Shown in pieces: positions 24,301 to 36,300 of a DNA stretch of 64,000 nucleotides. Within the stretch, counting starts at the first letter, position 1, and each line of letters starts with the position of its first letter. The stretch is from Pisaster brevispinus. Its lineage: Eukaryota; Echinodermata; Asteroidea; Forcipulatida; Asteriidae. Where the stretch lies: positions 496,001 to 560,000 of the forward strand of contig JAMKCF010000016.1 of NCBI GenBank assembly GCA_023634235.1. Reading direction: 5' to 3'. Below the pieces are notes generated by a model. It worked only from the letters and a program-made list of their open reading frames with translations, was not told the DNA's origin and ran no database searches. The position numbers were made by a program, and so were the translations under genes.

Positions 24301-27300
24301 ATAAACCCTTGTAATTTCAAGTTGAGGACAGTGAGAGCCTCCACCATCAGTCGTGCATTAAAGAGTATCTTCAATCATCAATCCTGTGTCAACGTGTGTC
24401 TTCTTATAGTCTGAGAGCATATAGCCTAACTGGTTATAATACACTATTTGTAAGAAAACAGACTTCAAGTTGACCTTGTGGGACACAGACTAGTCTTGAT
24501 TCAATAGCCACTGTCTTTCATTTCATGATCGATTCATAAGAGAGGATGTTATTGGACGCATGCAAACCTCACACACCGTGTCTTGAAACCAGGCTACATG
24601 TACAAACTAAGTTTTTTTTTTGAGCAGTGGCTTAAGATCTAGTCATGTTTAAATTTCATGCTTCAACTGACTTCTTGATTGCCAACACCACTTAGTCACT
24701 TCCCATCACTTCTGTGTGGTTCAGCTCTATGACATTACATGCTGTATGTTCACTTTGAAGAGGTTTGCTTTAGTATTTCAGCTTGGGATTCCATAGTCAC
24801 TAGATGGATCCTAAACTGGACCATAAGCCATACTTTGGCAAAGTTCCATGATGAATGTGATTGTTTAATGGATTATTTGTTCAGGTCACTGACAAGGCCT
24901 AAACCAAACACCTGTTATAAAACAGGTGCTACTGTCTGAGCATGATCTGAGCATAGAGGACCTCCGTGGTCCTTTCTCTATGATCTGAGGGAGTTGATGC
25001 CAGACCATTCATTATCCTCATTGGGGTAACAAGGTCCTGATTAGGGAAGTATGTTTTCACTGATCAGGGAAGTATACTACTCACAAATCATTATGTACTG
25101 ATGTGTCATACCATGGCCGTACTGGGTGTTAAACTGCTTTAAGCCTTCTCATATTACCCAAACATTTCCCAGGAACTTCACAAGATGGCTTTTTTGCACT
25201 TCAATTGCTAACCCTGGAAACTTTCCAGAAATAAAATACCTGTACAGACTTATGCAAGGAAATGGGTCTACACAATGAAATGGACTTCCTGATATAATGC
25301 AGTAGATGGGATCGGTAAGAAAGTGAACTACTAACCAACCAATTGTTTTTCAGTTGCTCATGGAAGTGTACAAATAACACAAAAATAAGTGTTCAGGTTG
25401 GGATTCAAACCCATAACCTTATAATTAAAACCATGGTAAAACATTTTGGAACAGAGAAGTTACTTACCCACACAGCGCACTCCTTGTGGTGTTCTCTGCT
25501 GTTGAAAACCAGCAGGGCAAATCGTACCACCAGGAGGGGCAGCATGAGATGCAACTTGGCCAGGAGCTGGCATACCACCACCACAACTACTGCAACCACT
25601 TCCACCTACAGTTATTGAAAAAAACACCTCATTTAGACAAACCTTTGGGAACATTTTGAAGATCAGCAGTGCCATGAACCAGGCGATGGAACCACTGCAG
25701 CAGTGCCATAAACCAGGCAATGGAACCACTGCAGCAGTGCCATGAACCAGGCAATGGAACCACTGCAGCAGTGCCATGAACCAGGCAATGGAACCACTGC
25801 AGCAGTGCCATGAACCAGGCAATGGAACCACTGCAGCAGTGCCATGAACCAGGCAATGGAACCACTGCAGCAGTGCCATGAACCAGGCAATGGAACCACT
25901 GCAGCAGTGCCATGAACCAGGCAATGGAACCACTGCAGCAGTGCCATGAACCAGGCAATGGAACCACTGCAGTAGTGCCATGAACCAGGCAATGGAACCA
26001 CTGCAGCAGTGCCATGAACCAGGCAATGGAACCACTGCAGCAGTGCCATGAACCAGGCAATGGAACCACTGCAGCAGTGCCATGAACCAGGCAATGGAAC
26101 CACTGCAGTAGTGCCTCGAACCAGGCTATGGAACCACTGCAGCAGTGCCATGAACCAGGCAATGGAACCACTGCAGCAGTGCCATGAACCAGGCAATGGA
26201 ACCACTGCAGCAGTGCCATGAACCAGGCAATGGAACCACTGCAGCAGTGCCATGAACCAGGCAATGGAACCACTGCAGCAGTGCCATGAACCAGGCAATG
26301 GAACCACTGCAGTAGTGCCTCGAACCAGGCAATGGAACCACTGCAGCAGTGCCATGAACCAGGCAATGGAACCACTGCAGCAGTGCCATGAACCAGGCAA
26401 TGGAACCACTGCAGCAGTGCCTCGAACCAGGCAATGGAACCACTGCAGCAGTGCCTCGAACCAGGCAATGGAACCACTGCAGCAGTGCCATGAACCAGGC
26501 AATGGAACCACTGCAGTAGTGCCTCGAACCAGGCAATGGAACCACTGCAGCAGTGCCATGAACCAGGCAATGGAACCACTGCAGCAGTGCCATGAACCAG
26601 GCAATGGAACCACTGCAGCAGTGCCTCGAACCAGGCAATGGAACCACTGCAGCAGTGCCATGAACCAGGCAATGGAACCACTGCAGCAGTGCCATGAACC
26701 AGGCAATGGAACCACTGCAGCAGTGCCATGAACCAGGCAATGGAACCACTGCAGCAGTGCCATGAACCAGGCAATGAAACCACTGCAGCAGTGCCATGAA
26801 CCAGGCAATGGAACCACTACAGCAGTGCCATGAACCAGGCAATGGAACCACTGCAGTAGTGCCATGAACCAGGCTATGGAACCACTGCAGCAGTTCATGC
26901 ACAATTCAAATCTAACTGTATCTGTAAAATATCTTCAAAAGTTTTAAAACAACCGTCTCCATAATTAATCATGATACTGATATTCTCTCACTTCGTCAAC
27001 TGGGCCTACTTGTCTACTCTCGTCAATCATGAAATCCTTCCTCTTGTTACAAAAGAGGTCCACTCCTGTCGCTCCACATACTCAAGAGTTCTCAGGATCA
27101 CCTTGATCTTGTGACAGCTTACACTTTGTTGTCAACAGGAAGACCAAAGACTACCTCTTATTAAGATAAGATTGATTACATTTCTTGGAGGATACACCTG
27201 ATGTCGTAGTACATTGGCATTTTCCTTTTTAACATCCAACCAGGTATGTTAGTTGTTACATGCTTAGTGACTATGTTAAACCACAGTATCGCTTCCCATT

Positions 27301-30300
27301 CCAAATTGGGCTTCATCCTCAATTTGTATTCCCCCTTTCCAGAAGTACAGTAGTAAACAGTAAGACAAAACCAACTCTGAGACAAGTTGTGGTCAATAGT
27401 TCAATGTACTTGCAGTCAGCAGTTGAGCCAATATAAAGCCCTTCCCCAAGGGGACATCAAATTGACCTTTGACACCTGGGCCCTGACCCTAGCTTACCTG
27501 AGCAGGTCCGTCTATTACTCTGTAATTGCCCCGTTGTGCAGGCACACTGATATCCTCCTAAGGTATTCCTGCAACGCTGTTGGCATAGTGATGAATATCT
27601 TGAGCACTCATCAACATCTGTCAATTAAATTTATTGTTAGTAGTTACAATATTTACAATAAGCCATGGAGCTTCATTATGCATAATCACCAAGTGAAAGT
27701 ATAAGTCATGGAGCTTCATTATGCATAATCACCAAGTGAAAGTATAAGTCATGGAGCTTCATTATGCAATCACCAAGTGAAAGTATAAGTCATGGAGCTT
27801 CATTATGCAATCACCAAGTGAAAGTATAAGTCATGGAGCTTCATTATGCATAATCACCAAGTGAAAGTATAAGTCATGGAGCTTCATTATGCAATCACCA
27901 AGTGAAAGTATAAGTCATGGAGCTTCATTATGCATAATCACCATGTGAAAGTATAAGTCATGGAGCTTCATTATGCAATCACCAAGTGAAAGTATAAGTC
28001 ATGGAGCTTCATTATGCATAATCACCAAGTGAAAGTATAAGTCATGGAGCTTCATTATGCATAATCACCAAGTGAAAGTATAAGTCATGGAGCTTCATTA
28101 TGCATTCACCAAGTGAAAGTATAAGTCATGGAGCTTCATTATGCATAATCACCAAGTGAAAGTATAAGTCATGGAGCTTCATTATGCAATCACCAAGTGA
28201 AAGTATAAGTCATGGAGCTTCATTATGCAATCACCAAGTGAAAGTATAAGTCATGGAGCTTCATTATGCATAATCACCAAGTGAAAGTATAAGTCATGGA
28301 GCTTCATTATGCAATCACCAAGTGAAAGTATAAGTCATGGAGCTTCATTATGCAATCACCAAGTGAAAGTATAAGTCATGGAGCTTCATTATGCATAATC
28401 ACCAAGTGAAAGTATAAGTCATGGAGCTTCATTGTGCATAATCACCAAGTGAAAGTATAAGTCATGGAGCTTCATTATGCAATCACCAAGTGAAAGTATA
28501 AGTCATGGAGCTTCATTATGCATAATCACCAAGTGAAAGTATAAGTCATGGAGCTTCATTATGCAATCACCAAGTGAAAGTATAAGTCATGGAGCTTCAT
28601 TATGCAATCACCAAGTGAAAGTATAAGTCATGGAGCTTCATTATGCATAATCACCAAGTGAAAGTATAAGTCATGGAGCTTCATTATGCAATCACCAAGT
28701 GAAAGTATAAGTCATGGAGCTTCATTATGCAATCACCAAGTGAAAGTATAAGTCATGGAGCTTCATTATGCATAATCACCAAGTGAAAGTATAAGTCATG
28801 GAGCTTCATTATGCAATCACCAAGTGAAAGTATAAGTCATGGAGCTTCATTATGCATAATCACCAAGTGAAAGTAAATTACTGGACATGAAAAAGGAAGG
28901 TGAAATAACAACTGAATGTTTTTATCCAAATGGTTGAATTGTTTCTAGTGTTACCTGCAGTGTTCTCCAACATGTAAAGAAAAGTTTGCCACATGCCACG
29001 CTTTCTGTGGCACCCACCACATTTAAGAAGTAGCCGAATAGATTTAAAATCTGTCCACAACGTTATTTTGTTTACCCCACTTATTTTTGTTCAAGTAAGT
29101 CCATTCATTTCAGAGTTCAAATGCAATCTTTAAAACCTTTGCTTAAAGAAGTCAGAAGGCAATGGCCATCAGGAATCACCTCAGAGTGCATCACCATGAT
29201 CACAGAGCAGTGGCCATCAGGAATCACCTCAGAGTGCATCACCATGATCGCAGAGCAATGTACAATCACCTCAGAGTGCATCACCATGATCACAGAGCAT
29301 TGTACAATCACCTCAGAGTGCATCACCATGATCACAGAGCAATGGCCATCAGGAATCACCTCAGAGTGCATCACCATGATCACAGAGCAGTGGCCATCAG
29401 GAATCACCTCAGAGTGCATCACCATGATCACAGAGCAATGACCGTCAGGAATCACCTCAGAGTGCATCACCATGATCACAGAGCAATGGCCATCAGGAAT
29501 CACCTCAGAGTGCATCACCATGATCACAGAGCAGTGGCCATCAGGAATCACCTCAGAGTGCATCACCATGATCACAGAGCAATGACCATCAGGAAACAAG
29601 TCAGAGTGTATCACCATGATCACAGAGCAGTGGCCATCAGGAATCACCTCAGAGTGCATCACCATGATCACAGAGCAGTGGCCATCAGGAATCACCTCAG
29701 AGTGCATCACCATGATCACAGAGCAATGGCCATCAGGAATCACCTCAGAGTGCATCACCATTATCACAGAGCAATGACCATCAGGAATCACCTCAGAGTG
29801 CATCACCATGATCACAGAGCAATGGCCATCAGGAATCACCTCAGAGTGTATCACCATGATCACAGAGCAGTGGCCATCAGGAATCACCTCAGAGTGCATC
29901 ACCATGATCACAGAGCAGTGGCCATCAGGAATCACCTCAGAGTGCATCACCATGCTCACAGAGCAATGACCATCAGGAATCACCTCAGAGTGCATCACCA
30001 TGATCACAGAGCAATGGCCATCAGGAATCACCTCAGAGTGCATCACCATGATCACAGAGCAGTGGCCATCAGGAATCACCTAAGAGTGCATCACCATGAT
30101 CACAGAGCAATGGCCATCAGGAATCACCTCAGAGTGCATCACCATGATCACAGAGCAATGGCCATCAGGAATCACCTCAGAGTGTATCACCATGATCACA
30201 GAGCAGTGGCCATCAGGAATCACCTCAGAGTGCATCACCATGATCACAGAGCAATGGCCATCAGGAATCACCTCAGAGTGCATCACCATGATCACAGAGC

Positions 30301-33300
30301 AGTGGCCATCAGGAATCACCTAAGAGTGCATCACCATGATCACAGAGCAATGGCCATCAGGAATCACCTCAGAGTGCATCACCATGATCACAGAGCAATG
30401 TACAATCACCTCAGAGTGCATCACCATGATCACAGAGCAATGACTGTCAGGAATCACCTCAGAGTGCATCACCATGATCACAGAGCAATGGCCATCAGCA
30501 ATCACCTCAGAGTGCATCACCATGATCACAGAGCAATGGCCATCAGGAATCACCTCAGAGTGCATCACCATGATCACAGAGCAATGACAATCACCTCAGA
30601 GTGCATCACCATGATCACAGAGCAATGTACAATCAACATTTTTCCAGTCCCCTCGGTGGGCCCCAGACCCCATACCATAAAGGCTTTGCATGGCATAGTC
30701 CCCCCCCCCCACCCAGCACCAAAACGCAAACCTTTATTGTTCAAAGTTGGAAAACACTGTATGTACAGCATCTTCACAGAGCAAAGACAAAATCCCTCTA
30801 TTTATCATCATGATGGATGTGTCAGTAGAGAAATCAGAGAAACACAACGAACACTAAAAACAGCATACGGTAGCTTTTTTGTCAAGACTTCCACCACTCC
30901 TTATTAATTAGGAATTTGTGATGAAACTTCAACTCTTAACAGCTTGTCTAGACAGTATAGGAGAAACTTACCTATGCAGTTAAGTCTGTCAGATGCCAAC
31001 ATGTAGCCAGGAGGACAGGTGCATGTTATTCCACCATTAGACGTAGAACCACAGGAATATCTACATCCCATGGTGCTACAGGAACGTACTGTACTTGTAC
31101 CGTACACCGGTCTAGTCTGGTACCCTTGGTATCCTTGCACATAGCGTGGAGCTGCTATTGAGGAGGATGGTGACCGACTATTTAGAGCTGCGTATTGCGG
31201 CTGGGTGTAGGAATGCACTATGGAGAAAAATAAATAAATAAACAGAATACTTATAATAAATTTGTTATAAAACACTTAATTTGATGACATCAAGTCGTTA
31301 ATTATTTACGGAAAACTATTCATTACATTTTGGTTGAACTAAAAACAGACCTCTGGAGTGTGCCGGCGCTCTACCAACTGAGCTATCCAGCCCTTATGTT
31401 GGTGGTCTCCCTACTTTGTCAATATCTTTGTCGGGGTGCCAGTCAGAAGCCATTACACATACAATTCCACCTAAAATTCTTCATTACAATGTGAAGGATA
31501 TCTGAAGGAAGAATCATTGTGATAAGACTCCTAACTTCAAGTTTTCTTTTGTTTTAAAGACATGTACAAACACTACATGTACTTGTACAACATTCATTGT
31601 GTAAGAATACTTTCATTGAAGTTACCTTAAAGGTATTATACAGGGTTGGTAAGGATGAAAAATATCACTTTTTAATTATTTTAGTCGGAAAGCTTACTGA
31701 ATATGAAGTATTTTATCAGTGAAATATTTCCCTCTGATATGAAGTCATATTTAGGAAAACTGTAACCCTAAAAAATGTAACAGCTGATTTGGGTTGATAC
31801 AACCAAAATTAAGAACAAATGTGTATACATCCTGAAAATGTGCATGATTTTCCACTTTTTTTCTCCTGTCTCAACCAAATTTTCAAAATGTTATTTCATG
31901 GTTGATTACACAAAACATGAACATTGTCTGTGACTATTTTGTTAGCTCTACCAATCCTGTACAATAATGTACCTTTACATATTCAGATTCATAGACAACC
32001 ACAGTTATAACGCAACTTTGCCTATTATCTTGAGATAAATAGTGCAAGATACCAAACTGCTTTGAATGCAGCATTTTGGGGGTGTGTTTTTAGAGATTGG
32101 GGTGTTACTTTGGGACTGTTGCTTTGGGGCCAGTTGGGGTGTTTGTCTTCTTCTGGAGTTTGGGAGTCAACAAAGAAGAATGATCTGTAAAGGCTCAGAG
32201 GTTAGGGTACATGTATATCATACATAGCTCAATAGAGGCCTTGATGACACATGAAGTAGGGGGAGGGGTCAGGAGAGGGAGCCTTTGACAACCCTGAACC
32301 AATATGAAGGGTCAGAGGTTACGGCATTGCATACAAACATGTAGCTCTTAGACCTTGATGGCACCATGGTCATGGAGTATGAAGGGAGTAGGGGAGGGAC
32401 CCTCTTGACAACTCTGACCCAATGTAAAGGGTCAGAGGTTTTGGCACTGCATGCAAACATGTAGCTCTTAGACCTTGATGGCACCACAGAGGGGGGGGGG
32501 GTAGGAGAGGGACCATGTTGAAAACCCTGACCCAATATGACCATCAGCTGGACATGGGAATTGGACCATAAACAAGCACTTTCTTCCAGTAGTCTGTGGG
32601 TAGTATTTGTTAGACTACCAATCATACATTATTCCCATATGTCTGGTCTGTTATTTCAGTTGGTCTATTTTGGGCAAGCCACTGACAAGGACTTACAGAA
32701 GCGTTCAGTGATGCATCCATCTTTATGTCAAATCCCAAACAGTCAGCAGAGAGCACCAATTCTCCTAAAGATGACCAGAACATGTACTGATCAAAACCAG
32801 GCATCAGTTCTTTCCAGAACCACCACAATTATAGAGTATGGTGTAACTGCAAACCTTAGTTCCTAGAAGGTTTTTCAACCCTGCAAAGTTTGAAAGATTT
32901 GTACTCTACATCCAGATGTGCACTACATGCACAATGTTTTGACACATTGTTCAGCGCATGAACCAGTACAAGGATACAGCATATATTTGTACATAATTCT
33001 TGTGATTGTAAGCATCACTCTGGGAGAAGTAAGGCTTTCCAGCTGTCAACCCAAGACAACCACATCCTGTCCAAGTAAACTCTTAAAACATCTGGCTGAA
33101 TAGTTCCAGTTGATGACTGGAAGTTTTTGATGAGAAGTTCAAGTATAAGTCATCAGACGATGATCATTGCTACAGCCCAGGGACCATGTACAATAGCATC
33201 TCTGTTTCCAACATTGAATAGGACTCTCTTGTCAGGGTAAATGCCTTTAAGTCAACAGAGTAGTGTACAGTTTGTAAAAAGGCTCAAGTTTGTGGGAAGG

Positions 33301-36300
33301 GGGAGGGGGAGGGGGAGGGGACGGGCTTGTAGCTCCAAATTATTACTGGACCTGAACTGTTTCTACAAGACCAAAAACAAAAAGAGAAACAAAAATATTG
33401 CATCCACTTTCTTGGTTGAACAACACCAGAGAGAAGATTCATCTCATTCTTGAAAATAATTGAAAAACACAAGACCGCTGATATAGCTTTGATTTTACGG
33501 CCCAGAAGCTAAAATCACAGGCCTCCAGCCTGCAGCCCAATGTCGATTTTGAGCCTTGTTGTAGGCATCACGATGGTTGTCAAGTGCAACCACAGAACCT
33601 AGGGGACCCATGTACAGAAACACAGACCTGTTTTCTACATGTGGCAGGAGTTTGGAAGAGCAAACTCCCCAGGCAAAACCAATCCCTAGAACATCATCAA
33701 AACAATTCTAGTGAAACCTGCTAAGTGCTAGTGCTTGAGAGGTTTTGAGCACCAAGGAAATATGTTTATAAGTTGAATTGCTCTGAAGAAAAAGAGACTG
33801 GTACTAAGCATAACTTTGAATATTATCTGATGGGTTTTGATTTAGGTGTTTGTTATATTGAGCAAGGAAGGTACACTAACATTTTAAGTTTCACTTTAAC
33901 TATTAATGAAATCAACTTGTGTTTGGACACTTACTAATTATTTAATTAAAGAGATTTAAAAGTAGACATGTTGTCGTTTTGGGTTGAACTTTGAATCCTG
34001 AACCTGTACCATGTAATGTAAGCTTTGAAATACATGTAGTGTTCAGAAGCACAGGCTTTAAAATGAGCTTTCAACATTTTCATTTGATGGTGTTGAAGTT
34101 AGACATGGAGTTCCTTCTAATTAAGGTCTAATTCCTTCTAATTCCTTCTAATTAAGGTACTGTCTGTCTCCATTCAGTAATAATCTTCTAAAGTGAACAG
34201 AAATGTAAGCTTTTTATACATGTTCACTTATTTACTGTCAAATCAGCGTTTTGGTGCATATTTTGAATTTTGAATCCATCCTTGGTTATAGCAAGGACCA
34301 TTGTTAAACTGCTGATCCTTCAAAACCACCAAGATTTTATGGCTTTACTGTTCATGGGTGGTAGTGGGTTCAAGAACAGTTACAAAACAAGAGTTTGATG
34401 TTGAGACTTGAGAATCTGTCCATAACCAACTAACTTTATTATGTTAGAAGATGACAACCTGTGATGGATGACCCTCAGACCCACTCTGGGGTAGAATTCC
34501 GGACATGAAAGAGAGGGCTAATCAATGCCAGTAAACAGGTTTTAATTGGAAATTTGAAGTGTCAAAATGACTGCTGTTTGTCACAGAATGACACTTCAGG
34601 CTCAATCACTGATTGGTTAAAAGTCAATACAGTGCACAGTACAGAGGCAAAATACACTGACGTGATTGGTTGACTTAACATTCCTATGTGTACTCATAGT
34701 CATACATGTAGGTGACATACAATAAAGTGATTGGTCAGAAGTAGACACTGGTGGTGTGTACCTTGTGATTGGTCAACTGTATGCATTTGTTTCTCCAATT
34801 AATAAGTTGATTGTTGTCTGTATTGGTGAGTTCATGATCATGTGACATAAAAGAGTTCATGATCATGTGACATAATAAAAATGTGGTAATCAAATCCACA
34901 CTGCAATGCCAAGAACTGGAGTTCAATGTGCTAGACTGTCCTGCCTGGGACACACACCAGGCTTCATGCCCACTTCTACAAGTCAACAAGGTTCCTCAGA
35001 CTTGAGAGATGAAGTAATGAACTTGTTTTTTGTGTCATCCTTGGTTTCAGATAACAATTACAGACCACATTCTCTCAAGTAAAACGGTGTCTTTCTTACA
35101 ACATGACATCAAGTAAGAATTCTTCCACATGAGCCAACGTCAGCTGGGGAATTGTTCCAACAACTTTAAAATTTATTGCAACCCCAGAGGGAAATCCCCT
35201 ACTGGGTCCACCTCAAAGCATAACTTGAATTTCCAGAGTGTCAAGAAAGGTTTTAAATCTAAAGAATTTATTGACATGACAACATGTCTGACATAACCTG
35301 CACAGATTTGTCAAATTCCAGAGCCTGCTCCAAATCTTAACAAGTTTAAGGAAAACAGTGTGTTGTTTCTCAAAACAACCACCATTCTAGTTAAACTCTT
35401 ACACCTATAGAAGTTGTTCACTGCCTCAGCCACCCCCTACAATCAATCAACATCAGAACATCAATAACAGAAGGTCCATACTTGCAACAGCTTAAAGCTG
35501 TCAGGAAATGTGCTCCAAAAAGTTACATGTAAAAGTTTCTTACGCATTCCTCAGTACAAGGGAAATAATCAATTGACCATAAGACAGACAGAGGTGGGTT
35601 AGTTTAAGGGAAGTATTATACAATGTACATTTGGAATTTAATTCATATTAGTTAATAAAGGAAACTTCGACAAGAATATGGGGAATGACAATGACAATAT
35701 GTGTTAAGGCACCAAAGGCCAAGATAAGCAAAAAGGATGCAACTAATGGTCTCCGTAGCCTTTATGACAATCTTGACCTAAATCAGAGCAGGTGATTATG
35801 GTTTCCAGATTACTAATCTATTACTTTTCTCTCCCTCTTCCCATCGTTGACTTTGTCTTTTTTTAGGTTGTTCAGACACAGTACTAAAGTCGGTTTTAAG
35901 ACAGTTTTAACTCATTCGGGTTTAACTTTGTGTGTCTGGACGCTCTTAAAACTTAACCGAATCGGGTTGAACCCGAAGGAGTTAAATCGGTCGGCGAGGG
36001 TGGTTTAACGCTAAACCACTTCGGGTTAATCTTTTATCACAGTGTGTGGACAGAGTAAAAATGCCAACATCCGGTTTAACTCACAACAGATGACCGCTGA
36101 AATGTGTATGGTCACTACGTAAATAGGCCTACGTACGCCTCAACATGCACCTCAACAGGGCCGTGCGCGTGCTTTTGTGAATAAACCAGATATTGTTGTG
36201 TTGGGTCACGGTGCTGTTTGACCTCTTAAAACCAAAGATAAACTGTATCGGGTTTAACTTCGAGCTGTCTGAACGCAAGGTAGTTTTATTTTACGACCAC

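Larger units (their letters stand above)
17902..24438 (+). mobile_element. Full-length Ty3/gypsy LTR retrotransposon with chromodomain
   Basis: A 6537-bp element of order LTR, primer-binding site, gag, UGA, pol (protease, reverse transcriptase, RNase H, integrase, chromodomain), polypurine tract, LTR. Both LTRs span 510 bp at a constant 6027-bp offset and read as identical, and flanking ATAC duplicates are intact, so insertion looks recent. Pol order with integrase last places it in Ty3/gypsy. There is no envelope-like frame after pol. It sits in intron 6 of the matrix gene on the opposite strand. No disabling frameshift was seen, so it may be autonomous. Confidence 0.95.
27618..30971 (-). 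other. Intron 4 of the matrix gene
   Basis: A 3.35-kb intron of which about 2.7 kb is two different minisatellites (27663-28874 and 29160-30630). The 285 bp between them and the 340 bp after the second array hold nothing I recognise, apart from a C-run near 30700. Confidence 0.8.

Noticed and set aside
25629..26904. Long minus-strand open frames of 258-413 codons over the 34-bp array as protein genes
   Set aside because: All three frames are open because the repeat unit has no stop on that strand. There is no start context or homology, and the array is intronic.
27663..28874. CRISPR-like array
   Set aside because: Units are contiguous with no unique spacers, and the genome is a spliced eukaryotic one. 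It is a minisatellite.
31353..31440. Functional tRNA gene
   Set aside because: Only the D-arm half is tRNA-like. The T arm and acceptor pairing are missing.
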